Below are positions 36,988 through 45,847 of a stretch of DNA of 64,000 nucleotides, one piece after another; positions within the stretch are counted from its first letter, which is position 1; every line of letters starts with the position of its first letter. The stretch is from NCBI GenBank assembly GCA_017307505.1, contig JAFKEE010000019.1:186001-250000 (forward strand). Reading direction: 5' to 3'. The notes below the pieces were generated by a model. It was not told the origin of the DNA. It did not search any database and saw nothing but the letters and a program-made list of their open reading frames with translations. Both the position numbers and the translations under genes were made by a program. Source of the stretch: Acidobacteriota bacterium. GTDB taxonomy: Bacteria > Acidobacteriota > Terriglobia > Bryobacterales > Bryobacteraceae.

Positions 36988-39596
36988 CTCGCTTCCCGTT
37001 CGCCTACCCGTTCCGGAACCTGGCTCAGGTAAGTGCGCACCAGGGCAATCGCTTCGTCAATGTCGTCGGGCTGCATCACCAGCAGATCGCCGGCCTCGAC
37101 GCGATCCAGCGCGGCCCTCAAGGACTCGGCGGGATTTGGCACGTCCACGATCTCACGGGTTCGCGCTCCGCGCTCGACACCCTGCCGGATCAGCGCCGGA
37201 ATCTCACCCGGGGCGCGGTCTCGGATCGTGTACGGGTCATAAAGGAAGACCGTATCGAACGCATCGCCCAGCAGTTCGCCGACGTGAATGAGATCGGAAT
37301 CCCGCCGGTCGCCGGCCATGGAGTAAACGGCCAATCGGCGGCGATGGGGGAACGCCTCCAGGGCTGCAGTCATCGCGCGCAGGGCCGCGGCGTTGTGGCC
37401 GTAGTCCAGGATCACCGTTCCGCCGCGAATGGAGAACACATTCATGCGGCCCGGAACTTCGTCGATCCCGGTATGGAACGACCTCGCCCGCTCCACCAGC
37501 AGGGGCTTCGGAACGCCCAGCGCCCAGGCCCCGGCCAGTGCGGCCAGCGCGTTCTCGGCTTCAAACTCCACTCTGCCCTGGAAGGTGATCGGAACCTGCT
37601 CCAGGTCCAGCAGGACTTCTTCGGCAGCGCCCTCCGCCAGCACGATCGCCCTGCCTCGCACGAATACGGCCGCGCCCCCGGCCTCCCGGTGCCGCACGAG
37701 GATTGGATTGTGCCCATCCAGGGCGAAATAGACGATGCGGCCCGGACAGTCCGCCGCCATGGCTGCGACCAGCGGATCGGCCGCGTTGAGAACAGCGGCG
37801 CCATCCGGCAACACGGCGCGAACCACCGTGGCCTTCACATGGGCAAGGTCCTCGGCCGTCTCCACGCCACTCTGGCCGAGATGATCGCCATCGGCAATAT
37901 TCGTCACCACGGCCACCCGGCAGCGGTCAAATCCGAGCCCCGCCCGGAGAATCCCGCCGCGCGCGGTTTCGAACACGGCCACGTCCACTTTGGGGTTCAT
38001 CAGGACCAGCCCCGCGCTGATCGGGCCGCTGCAATCGTCCGACGAGATCCGCCGGCCGTCCAGGAAAATGCCGTCTGTACAGGTCATCCCGACGAAGTGA
38101 TCTTTCCCTTTCGCCAGATGCGCCAGGAAACGCGTTACCGTCGTTTTGCCGTTCGTGCCCGTCACGGCGGCGATGGGGATTCGTCCGTTTTCGCCGTTTG
38201 GGAACAGCATCTCCACAATGGCGCCGCCCACATCGCGCGGCGTTCCTTCAGAGGGAGACAGGTGCATCCGAAGTCCGGGCGCGGCATTCACCTCGACGAT
38301 GACGCCGCTCTGCTGCTCGAGAGGCAGCGAAATATCGCCGGTGATCACGTCGATGCCCGCGACATCCAGGCCCACGACGGCGGCCGCCGCCACCGCGTGC
38401 TCGGCGATCTCCGGACACACGCTCTCAGTCACATCCGTCGCAGTGCCGCCCGTGCTCAGGTTTGCATTGCGGCGGATCAGAACCCGTTTTCCGCTCACCG
38501 GCACAGAGTCCGGCGTGTAGCCCTGCTCGCCCAATACCTGCAGGGCGATTTCATCCAGCACCAGTTTGCTGAGCACGGTGGCGTGGGCATCGCCGCGCCG
38601 GGGATCCCGGTTTTTTTCGTCCACCAATGCCCGCACGCTGCTGCGCCCGTCGCCGGTGACATGCGCCGGCTCGCGGCGGGACGCCGCCACCACCTTGCCG
38701 TCCACTACCAGCAGCCGGTAATCCTGGCCCGGCGCGAACTTCTCCACAATGACGTCTTCGCCCTCTTTGCGGGCAGCCTCAAACGCGGCCTTCACCTGCT
38801 CGCAAGTGGATAGATCCGCCGCTACGCCGCGCCCCTGGTTCCCATAGCGCGGTTTCACCACCACCGGCAGCCCGACATACTCTACCGCGGTGTACCAGGC
38901 GTCTTCCGCGTCCGTCACCGTGAACCCTCGCGGAACCGGTACGCCCACTGCCTGCAGCAAGGTCCTCGTTACTTCTTTGTCCTGGGCGATGCCTTCCGCC
39001 GTAGCCAGCGTACGGTCCGTTTCCGCAGCCCGGATGCGATGCTGCGCCCTGCCATGGCCGAGCTGCACCAGCGAACCTTCGTCCAACCGGATCGTCGGAA
39101 TGTTCCGCGCGCGCGCCGCCTGCACGATACTGTTCGTACTCGGCCCCAGCATCTGGCGCCCGGCCGTGGCGCGCAACCGTTCGACGGTGCCCGGCGGGTC
39201 AATCGCCTGCCCGGCCGCGGCCGCCTGCACCATCTCGCACGCGGCATCCAGGCACTCCCGCGCAAGCTGTTCCTCGACATATTCGAAAGCAGCCAGGAAC
39301 ACGCCCGGTTGCCTGGTCTCGACAACTTTGGAAAACGACGCAGGGGCGCCCGCCAGCTTCTGTAGCTCGAGCACGATGTGCGCCAGGTCCCGCACCAGTT
39401 CCGCGTGGCCCCCCGATTTCGTGCCGTTCGGGGAAGGCTTCAGGTCTGGATTCCAGCTTCCGATGTGCCGGCGCAACCAGGCCGAAGCGGCAGTCAGGCT
39501 ATCATCCGATCCCCCGAGGTCTAGCGTCGACTCGATCACCGGGCAGAGCCCCCAGACGTTGGGGCCGGGAACTGTTTTTGTCTTGAGCAGCCGCAT
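36984..39596 (-). CDS. cphA: Cyanophycin synthetase
   Basis: 870 aa from ATG 39596, the usual CphA length; the frame continues upstream to 39785 but enters the divergent gene's leader. Domains in order: N-terminal domain (1-160), ATP-grasp (about 200-450, VVVKPRYGNQGRGV and VIVEVNAAPGLRMHLSP) and Mur-ligase domain (about 470-870) with intact P-loop TGTNGKTT (Lys484), FETARGGILRAGLGFD, the HN box DYGHNAAALRAM and the C-terminal domain. CphA polymerises aspartate and arginine into multi-L-arginyl-poly-L-aspartate, adding Asp with the ATP-grasp site and Arg with the Mur-like site (established). It is the first gene of a leftward pair with the degenerate paralogue and lies back to back with the ABC transporter. 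No cyanophycinase gene is in the window. Confidence 0.94.
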   Translation of the reverse strand: MRLLKTKTVPGPNVWGLCPVIESTLDLGGSDDSLTAASAWLRRHIGSWNPDLKPSPNGTKSGGHAELVRDLAHIVLELQKLAGAPASFSKVVETRQPGVFLAAFEYVEEQLARECLDAACEMVQAAAAGQAIDPPGTVERLRATAGRQMLGPSTNSIVQAARARNIPTIRLDEGSLVQLGHGRAQHRIRAAETDRTLATAEGIAQDKEVTRTLLQAVGVPVPRGFTVTDAEDAWYTAVEYVGLPVVVKPRYGNQGRGVAADLSTCEQVKAAFEAARKEGEDVIVEKFAPGQDYRLLVVDGKVVAASRREPAHVTGDGRSSVRALVDEKNRDPRRGDAHATVLSKLVLDEIALQVLGEQGYTPDSVPVSGKRVLIRRNANLSTGGTATDVTESVCPEIAEHAVAAAAVVGLDVAGIDVITGDISLPLEQQSGVIVEVNAAPGLRMHLSPSEGTPRDVGGAIVEMLFPNGENGRIPIAAVTGTNGKTTVTRFLAHLAKGKDHFVGMTCTDGIFLDGRRISSDDCSGPISAGLVLMNPKVDVAVFETARGGILRAGLGFDRCRVAVVTNIADGDHLGQSGVETAEDLAHVKATVVRAVLPDGAAVLNAADPLVAAMAADCPGRIVYFALDGHNPILVRHREAGGAAVFVRGRAIVLAEGAAEEVLLDLEQVPITFQGRVEFEAENALAALAGAWALGVPKPLLVERARSFHTGIDEVPGRMNVFSIRGGTVILDYGHNAAALRAMTAALEAFPHRRRLAVYSMAGDRRDSDLIHVGELLGDAFDTVFLYDPYTIRDRAPGEIPALIRQGVERGARTREIVDVPNPAESLRAALDRVEAGDLLVMQPDDIDEAIALVRTYLSQVPERVGEREAR

Positions 39597-39637
39597 GCGA
39601 ACTGTTCCCAGCCGCCCGGGCGTAGCGGGTTGGGGCT

Positions 39638-39667
39638 TTGACCTGTGGGTTACGATCAGATTGTAAC
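39638..39667 (+). promoter_or_regulatory. Candidate promoter of the ABC transporter operon
   Basis: TTGACC (39638-39643), 18-bp spacer and TGTAAC (39662-39667) in the 107-bp divergent region between cphA and the transporter gene. The match to consensus is only moderate. Confidence 0.35.
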
Positions 39668-39703
39668 TTTCTTGACTATCCGAATCATAGGCGGAATTGC
39701 CTG

Positions 39704-41989
39704 ATGCCGGCGCTTGACGATAACGCGGATATCCCGCGTTGGGTCGCTTTGTTCCTGCAAGGGCGGCTCCAAAACGGGGAAACACCGCTCGCTGCGTTCG
39801 AACCGGATCTCGACTCGCAGATGCGGTACGCCGCCGGCCTCGTCGTCCTTACTGATCGAAAGATACTGAGCTTTGAGTGGCCGCCCGGCTCCCGCCGCGG
39901 GCCGGACGGAGTCATGGCGGAGGCCACCGCACGCTCGTGGCCGCTCGCGCCGGGAATGGACATTCACGTCCATGAAGAGCGCGGCCTCGGCGTCCTCGAC
40001 CTTCGCGACGGCACAGGCACCATTTCGCGCTGGCGATTTACCAACGCGCGCGCCGCGGGCGCGCATCGCCTGGCCGAATGGCGAACGGCCATGCTCAACG
40101 GTTCCGTGCCGGCCCGCATCACCCCCCACCCCGATGCCGTGGCGGATTGCGAATACTGCGGGTTTCCTGTCGGCCCCGGCGCTGCCGCCTGCGGCGAATG
40201 CGGCACGCCGGTCAGCAAACCGCCCCTCCAGTCGCTGCTGCGGCTGCTTCCTCTGGCGCGGCGCTATTGGAGCCTGTCGCTGCTGGGCTTTGTTCTCACT
40301 CTGGCGGGCACCGCCAGCGGACTGGTGCCGCCGTATCTCACCATGCCGCTGCTGGATGGCGTCCTCGTTCCCTACCAGAGCGGCCAGCAGCCGGACACAG
40401 CCATGGTGAAGTGGTATCTTCTCGGCCTGGCCGGTGCTTCGGTTCTCTCCTGGGCCATCACCTGGGCGCAGATGTATGTGATTTCTTCGGTGAGTGAGCG
40501 CGTCGCCGCGGATCTCCGCCTGATGACTTACTCCCACCTCCAGAAGCTCTCCCTCGAGTACTTCGGGCGCAGGCGGACCGGCGATCTCATCTCGCGCGTT
40601 GGCAGCGACACGGACCGCATCTGCTACTTCCTCTCGGTGCACGCCCTCGATTTCGGCACCAATCTGGTGATGCTGTTGCTCACAGCCATCATTCTGTTCA
40701 GCATCGACGCCGGAATGGCCCTGGTCACTCTTCTGCCCATGCCGTTCATCGCCTTTGCCGTGTTCCGCGTGCAAGGCCGCCTGGGCCGCGGCTTTTCAGT
40801 CGGCAACCGCGCCTGGGCCGAGCTCACCAGCATCCTGGCCGACACAATTCCCGGAATCCGCGTGGTGAAAGCCTTCGCCCAGGAGGAACGCGAAATCCAA
40901 CGCATGCAGCACGCGAATCAGCGTGTCCTGCGCACCAACAACCGCGTGAACCGGATTTGGGCCTACTTCAATGCTGTTGTGGTGTTGCTGACAGAACTGG
41001 GCGTGGTCATCGTCTGGGTCGCCGGCGTCTATCGCGTGTTTCACCATTCCGTCACCGTGGGCGTGCTCGCCGCGTTCGTCGCCTACATCACCCGCTTCTA
41101 CACGCAGCTTGATTCAATGAGCCGCATGGCCTCGGCCACGGAACGCGCCGCCGCCAGCGCGCGCCGCGTGTTTGCGATTCTCGACCGGAAACCGAAGATC
41201 GCCGATTCGCCCGACTCCCTGCCGCCCGGGCGCCTGCAGGGCGCCATCGAGTTGCGGAGCGTCAGCTTCCGTTACGGGTCGAGGCCGGTTCTGCGCAACA
41301 TCGATCTCGCCATCGCGCCCGGAGAGATGATCGGACTGGTGGGCCGCAGCGGGGCGGGCAAAACCACCATCATCAACCTCCTCTGCCGCTTCTACGATGT
41401 CACCGACGGCGCCATTCTCGTCGATGGCGTCGACCTGCGGCGCTATCGCCTCAACGAGTATCGCCACAACGTGGGGCTCGTTCTGCAGGAGCCATTCCTC
41501 TTCTACGGCACCGTAGCGGAAAACATCGCTTACGGCCGTCCCGGCGCCGCCCCGGGCGAGATTATTGAAGCCGCGAAAGCAGCTCACGCGCACGAATTCA
41601 TCCTCCGCCTCCCCAACGGTTACGATTCGCTGGTGGGCGAACGCGGCCAGTTCCTCTCCGGAGGCGAACGCCAGCGCCTCAGCATCGCGCGCGCCCTGCT
41701 CATCGATCCTCGGATTCTCATCCTCGATGAAGCCACATCCTCGGTCGACTCCGAAACCGAACGCGAGATTCAGCTCGCCCTTGAGAACCTCACCCGCGAA
41801 CGCACCACCATCGCCATCGCCCACCGCCTCAGCACCCTCAAGAAGGCAGACCGCCTGGTCGTGCTGGAGCGCGGCGCCATCGTCGAAATCGGTCCCCACG
41901 CGGAGTTGCTGGCAAAGGGCGGCACCTACTCGCGATTCTACAAATCGCAATTGGACGGCCTGCAGTCCGCTCCGGAGGAAGAAGCATGA
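39704..41989 (+). CDS. Cyanophycin-locus ABC exporter with N-terminal PH-like and zinc-ribbon domains
   Basis: 761 aa from ATG 39704; an open extension to 39638 has no start signal. Residues about 10-135 form a PH-like domain (LVVLTDRKILSFEW, GVLDLRDGTGTISRWRF), followed by a zinc ribbon CEYC...CGEC (about 149-166). A six-helix type-1 exporter membrane domain spans about 190-480 and a nucleotide-binding domain about 510-750, with Walker A GRSGAGKTT (about 547-555), signature LSGGERQRL, Walker B ILILDEATS and the His switch AHRLST. To my knowledge ABC transporters of this build are found beside cphA and DUF1854 genes in some proteobacteria. It overlaps the DUF1854 gene by ATGA. Substrate unknown. 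Confidence 0.92.
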   Translation: MPALDDNADIPRWVALFLQGRLQNGETPLAAFEPDLDSQMRYAAGLVVLTDRKILSFEWPPGSRRGPDGVMAEATARSWPLAPGMDIHVHEERGLGVLDLRDGTGTISRWRFTNARAAGAHRLAEWRTAMLNGSVPARITPHPDAVADCEYCGFPVGPGAAACGECGTPVSKPPLQSLLRLLPLARRYWSLSLLGFVLTLAGTASGLVPPYLTMPLLDGVLVPYQSGQQPDTAMVKWYLLGLAGASVLSWAITWAQMYVISSVSERVAADLRLMTYSHLQKLSLEYFGRRRTGDLISRVGSDTDRICYFLSVHALDFGTNLVMLLLTAIILFSIDAGMALVTLLPMPFIAFAVFRVQGRLGRGFSVGNRAWAELTSILADTIPGIRVVKAFAQEEREIQRMQHANQRVLRTNNRVNRIWAYFNAVVVLLTELGVVIVWVAGVYRVFHHSVTVGVLAAFVAYITRFYTQLDSMSRMASATERAAASARRVFAILDRKPKIADSPDSLPPGRLQGAIELRSVSFRYGSRPVLRNIDLAIAPGEMIGLVGRSGAGKTTIINLLCRFYDVTDGAILVDGVDLRRYRLNEYRHNVGLVLQEPFLFYGTVAENIAYGRPGAAPGEIIEAAKAAHAHEFILRLPNGYDSLVGERGQFLSGGERQRLSIARALLIDPRILILDEATSSVDSETEREIQLALENLTRERTTIAIAHRLSTLKKADRLVVLERGAIVEIGPHAELLAKGGTYSRFYKSQLDGLQSAPEEEA

Positions 41990-42447
41990 GCTTTCGTCTC
42001 GAACGCGATACCTTCGGCCGCCTGGTTCTCATCGATGCGGCGGGCGTCCGGCATGTAGACGTCTCGCCGGTGCAGGCATTCCCTCTCTCCGCACCCGGCC
42101 GCCACATTTCGATCCTCGACACCGCCGGCCACGAGGTCCTGTCGCTCGATTCGCTCGCCGGCCTCGATCCGCACGTCCAGGCGGTGCTGGAAGCCGAGCT
42201 CGCCGAGCGCATGTTCGTTCCCGAAATCCTGAAAATTGTGAATTCCCCCTCGGAAATGGAGCCATCCACCTGGACGGTGGAAACCGATCGTGGCCTCGTG
42301 ACGTTCACTGTGGAGGGCGAAGACTCGATCCACCTGCGGGATCGTGGCCGCGTATCGATCGTGGATTCACATGGCATCCGCTACGAGATTCCGGATGCGC
42401 GCAAGCTGGACGCGCACAGCCGCCGGATCCTGGAGCCGTACCTCTAA
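41986..42447 (+). CDS. DUF1854 protein of cyanophycin loci
   Basis: 153 aa with no signal or membrane helix. The family pattern is visible: a start with FRLERDTFGRLVLIDAAG, VRHVDVSPVQAFPLSAPGRHISILD, a central LAERMFVPEILKIVN and a second beta-rich half ending DSHGIRYEIPDARKLDAHSRRILEPYL. DUF1854 has no established biochemical function. Its start overlaps the stop of the ABC transporter (ATGA), which suggests a stoichiometric partner of the transporter. Its stop lies only 6 bp from the stop of the convergent Mur-ligase-like gene. Confidence 0.9.
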   Translation: MSFRLERDTFGRLVLIDAAGVRHVDVSPVQAFPLSAPGRHISILDTAGHEVLSLDSLAGLDPHVQAVLEAELAERMFVPEILKIVNSPSEMEPSTWTVETDRGLVTFTVEGEDSIHLRDRGRVSIVDSHGIRYEIPDARKLDAHSRRILEPYL

Positions 42448-42453
42448 ATAGAA

Positions 42454-44685
42454 CTACGCCAGCCACTGCTTCCGCAGAAACCCCGCGGTGGGATCGGCCA
42501 TGTGCGCCTGCGCAAACAGCAGGTGGCCGGCCTCGATGGTCTTGAGGGCGTAGTCCAGGGCGTTCAGCCCGCCCTGCACTTCCTCGATCCGGCGGGCCCG
42601 CCCGCCCGAGGCCATGCCGCGCCGCAGCAGGGCGATCACCTCTCCCGCGCTGCGGTCGTACAGATCGTCGTCCTCATAAAGGATCACGCGGTCGAACGCC
42701 GAGCCCAGCAGTTCGCCCATGCGGACGATGTCCTCGTCCCTGCGGTCGCCCGCCGACGAGAAAACCGCGGTCCTGTGCGTCTGTGCGAACTGATCGAGGC
42801 TGCGAATCGCCGCACTCAAGGCGTCCGGATTGTGCCCGAAATCCATCACCACGGTGGTTCCCCGGATCTCCAGCACGTTGTAGCGCGCGGGGTTGTGCTC
42901 CAGGTCGGGCGTGAAGTCCTCGGCCTGCCGCTCAATCGACTCCGCCGGGATACCCAGCGCATAAGCCGCGCCCACCGCGGCGAGCAGGTTTTCGATCTGG
43001 AAACTCACACGGCCGCCGAACGTCAGCGGCACGCGCTCCACCCGCAGTATGGGCCGCTCCTGCGCGCCCTCGGCCACCACGGCAAATCCGTCGCGCACGA
43101 AAACCACCGCGCCGCCCTCGGACCGGTGCTGGACGAGGACCGGATGCGCGGGGTCGAGGGCGAAGTACAGAACCCGGCCCCGGCACTGGCTCGCCATCCC
43201 GGCCACAATCGGATCATTGGCGTTCAGCACGGCCGTACCGGCCGGACTCACGGCGCGGATGATTGTCGCCTTCAGCTTCGCCAGATCCTCCACACTCTCG
43301 ATTTCGCCGATGCCCAGGTGATCGCCGCTGCCGATGTTGGTGATCACCGCCACCTGGCACGCGTCGAACGCCAGGCCGGCCCGCAGGATCCCGCCTCGTG
43401 CGGTCTCGAACACGGCCATTTCGGCGCGAGGATCCAGAAGGACTCTCATCGCGCTCGACGGCCCGCTGCAATCGCCGCGCGCCACCCGCCGTCCGCCCAG
43501 ATAAATACCGTCCGTACAGGTCATCCCCACGCACCGTCCGGTAGCCTGCAGAATGTGCGCCAAAAGCCGCGCCACGCTGGTCTTGCCGTTGGCGCCGGTG
43601 ATCGCCACGATCGGAATGCGCCCGTCCTCTGCAGGCGGGAAAAGCATCTCGAGGATGGCCTGCGCCGCCGGATTCGGCGTTGCCTGGTCCGCACCGAGCG
43701 GAGCGAGGTCCGCCCCGGGCTGCAATTTCACAATCGCAGTGTGCTGGCCCTGCAGCGCCGAGCCAATCTGTTCGGCGCGGATGTCGATTGTGGCGATGTC
43801 CCAGGCCAGGGCCGCCGCCACCTCGCCAGCCGCCGCCGCCAGGGCCGGATGGACTTCGCCCGTCACATCGCGCCGCCCGCCATCCAGAACAACGGCCAGG
43901 CGCCCGCCCACCGTAACAAACCGGTATTCGGCGCCCCGGGCTTCGGCTTCGTCCACCGCGGCCAGTTCCAGCGGCACGCCGGCCGCCAGCAGTTGTCGTT
44001 CGAGCAGGTCCCGGTCCTCCGCCACCGAGGCCGCAATGGCGCCCAGGCGGTCCGTCTGCGTCCCCGCGATCCGGCGCTGCCGCGCTCCATAGCCGAGTTG
44101 TACGATCTGCCCATCGCCGGGCCGCAGGGCGGGGATGCTCCGCTGCGCCGCGGCCTCGACCAGGACGCGCGTGTCAGGCGCCAGCAGGTGCCGCGCCGCC
44201 ACATCGCGAAGTTGGCTCACCGTTCCAGGCACGTCAAAAGGAAGATCCAGCGCGGCAGCGAGAAACAACTCGCGCGCCGCCACGCAGCACGCCCGGGCGA
44301 GCGTCTCGTCTTTGTATTTGAAAACGACCCGGTAGACCCGGTCCTGGCTCGTATGGCGTGCCCGGCCATACCAGATCTCCGCCCCGGCCAATCCGTGCAG
44401 CTCGATCACGATGTGCTCGAGAATATGAGCCGGATAGGTGCCGCGCTCCAGGCGGGTGAGGAATCCGCCCCTCACCCCGATGTTGCACCGGTGTTCGATC
44501 AGGCCCGGAAGCCACTGCATCAACCGCTGATTGAAGCCGGGCAGCAACTCGGAGGAAAGATCATTCCAGCCGCCCAACTGGACCCAGCATTCCATAACGG
44601 GCGCGTTGTTCCACTGGTTCGGCCCGCGGAGGGCGCGCATGTGCAGGATTTCCAACTCTTCGGCAGCCGGCAGCGTATCGGACAT
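42454..44685 (-). CDS. Cyanophycin-synthetase-like Mur ligase lacking the ATP-grasp core
   Basis: 743 aa. The CphA N-terminal domain (1-215) is present and well conserved, with GIPN-like RGPNQW and a helix EHIVIELHGLAG. The ATP-grasp region is cut to about 125 residues (238-364) against about 260 in the full-length neighbour. The KPxxGNQGxG loop and the EVN metal motif are gone, while strands GAEYRFVTVGGRLAVVL and the Mur linker remain. The Mur-ligase domain is intact with P-loop GANGKTS (364-370, Lys368), FETARGGILRAGLAFD and MDFGHNPDALSAA. It should keep the amino-acid ligation of the Mur-like site only. Transcribed alone, convergent to the transporter operon. The start has no clear ribosome binding site. 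Confidence 0.92.
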   Translation of the reverse strand: MSDTLPAAEELEILHMRALRGPNQWNNAPVMECWVQLGGWNDLSSELLPGFNQRLMQWLPGLIEHRCNIGVRGGFLTRLERGTYPAHILEHIVIELHGLAGAEIWYGRARHTSQDRVYRVVFKYKDETLARACCVAARELFLAAALDLPFDVPGTVSQLRDVAARHLLAPDTRVLVEAAAQRSIPALRPGDGQIVQLGYGARQRRIAGTQTDRLGAIAASVAEDRDLLERQLLAAGVPLELAAVDEAEARGAEYRFVTVGGRLAVVLDGGRRDVTGEVHPALAAAAGEVAAALAWDIATIDIRAEQIGSALQGQHTAIVKLQPGADLAPLGADQATPNPAAQAILEMLFPPAEDGRIPIVAITGANGKTSVARLLAHILQATGRCVGMTCTDGIYLGGRRVARGDCSGPSSAMRVLLDPRAEMAVFETARGGILRAGLAFDACQVAVITNIGSGDHLGIGEIESVEDLAKLKATIIRAVSPAGTAVLNANDPIVAGMASQCRGRVLYFALDPAHPVLVQHRSEGGAVVFVRDGFAVVAEGAQERPILRVERVPLTFGGRVSFQIENLLAAVGAAYALGIPAESIERQAEDFTPDLEHNPARYNVLEIRGTTVVMDFGHNPDALSAAIRSLDQFAQTHRTAVFSSAGDRRDEDIVRMGELLGSAFDRVILYEDDDLYDRSAGEVIALLRRGMASGGRARRIEEVQGGLNALDYALKTIEAGHLLFAQAHMADPTAGFLRKQWLA

Positions 44686-44816
44686 TCAGTACGGATTTTA
44701 GCCCATGGCCCCACGACCGCACGAAAACGTCATGCGGAGCAGCTCCGCGTCCACAAGCAGTCAGGCACTCTCCAGAACTGGATCGGCAGGCGTCAGTGGC
44801 CAGCCGGTCAGTCCCC

Positions 44817-45402
44817 AGTTTGTGGGGTGGGCTTCAGCCTGCAGAGGGCTTCAGCCCTCCTCTTCGAACCGGATCAACCCAGCAGCCCAACCGCAATCAA
44901 GCCCCACCAGTCCCCTGGGAGCACCGGACCCCGGCATACTCCAGCCTGAAAGTTTGAGCCTGTAGAACAGTCTGTAGCTTAGGAGCAAGCTTCAGTTTGT
45001 GGGGCAGGCTTCAGCCTGCAGAGGGCTTCAGCCCTCCTCTTCGAATCGGATCAACCCAGCAGCACAACCGCAATCAAGCCTCACCAGTCTCCTGGGAGCA
45101 CCGGACCCCGGCACACTCCAGCCTGAGATCTTCAGTTTGGAGAGCAGTCTGCAGCTTAGGAGCAAGCTTCAGTTTGTGGGGCAGGCTTCAGCCTGCAGAG
45201 GGCTTCAGCCCTCCTCCTCGAATCGGATCAACCCAGCAGCACAACCGCAATCAAGCCTCACCAGTCCCCTGGGAGCACCGGACTCCGGCACACTCCAGCC
45301 TGGGATCCTCAGTTTGGAGAGCAGTCTGCAGCTTAGGAGCACCCTTCAGTTTGTGGGGTGGGCTTCAGCCTGCAGAGGGCTTCAGCCCTCCTCTTCGAAC
45401 CG
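44817..45402 (+). repeat. 177-bp tandem repeat with twin hairpins (3 full units and 1 partial)
   Basis: Units begin at 44817, 44994, 45171 and 45348, each 177 bp apart, the last one cut after about 55 bp. Each unit starts AGTTTGTGGGG followed by two adjacent inverted repeats: GCAGGCT-TC-AGCCTGC (perfect in units 2 and 3, one arm changed in 1 and 4) and GAGGGCT-TC-AGCCCTC (perfect in all). Because 177 is divisible by 3, open frames run through the repeats, but they have no start signal and are not considered genes. Confidence 0.9.
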
Positions 45403-45404
45403 AA

Positions 45405-45847
45405 CAACGCAGAGAACCAAGGACAGCCAGCCCGAACGGATTCTGCCTGGGCCCAAGCGCAGCCCACACATGCGCCGACCGGTCGCCCACCGAAGCCGCC
45501 AGCAATGCGCTTCTCGAAACAACCTCCGGCCGCCACACCCGAATCGATCGCCTCAGGCTGCACAAGTCGCCGGATCCCGTGCCATATCCATAAAAAATAC
45601 AAGGCAGTCCAAATTCAGCGCGGACAAACCCCCGTCGAGACGAACCAGGGTCGCCAACCCACCGGGCATCACCCACCCGGCCAGCCACCTGCCCCACCCC
45701 GCCCCCACTTCTCCCCCTTTTCCGCCCCACCCCAAAAATCGGTTCACGACTTCAAAATAAATCGCCGCCCTCGAATCAACAACTTACGCTCCAAATCTCA
45801 GAAACCCCTTTTTTCGCCTTCTACAACTTTGGCCATGGAGAACACCT
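45405..45847. other. Non-coding, C-rich leader region before the next gene
   Basis: No supported gene. The plus strand becomes strongly C-rich and G-poor toward 45740. It contains the G-quadruplex motif listed separately and an A/T-rich end (45770-45815). The promoter of the gene at 45848 probably lies here but no convincing -35/-10 pair was found. Confidence 0.5.
45692..45733 (-). other. Potential G-quadruplex motif
   Basis: On the minus strand six runs of four or five G (plus-strand C runs at 45692-45695, 45697-45700, 45702-45706, 45713-45717, 45725-45728, 45730-45733) are separated by loops of 1-7 bases. This satisfies the usual G4 pattern several times over, 115 bp before the gene at 45848. 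Confidence 0.65.

Noticed and set aside
36819-38813. Rightward open frame of 664 codons opposite the cphA genes
   Set aside because: It runs antisense through two conserved CphA-family genes and is low-complexity, His/Arg-rich, as expected for a GC-driven shadow.
42502-44949. Rightward open frame of 815 codons opposite the Mur-ligase-like gene
   Set aside because: Antisense to intact P-loop and Mur motifs; no start signal; continues into the non-coding repeat.
44817-45402. Possible CRISPR array
   Set aside because: The repeat unit is 177 bp and contiguous, without short direct repeats separated by unique spacers, and there are no cas genes.
44997-45760. Two overlapping open frames reading through the 177-bp repeats
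   Set aside because: They exist only because the unit length is divisible by three; the unit carries hairpins, the frames have no ribosome site, and both frames are equally open.
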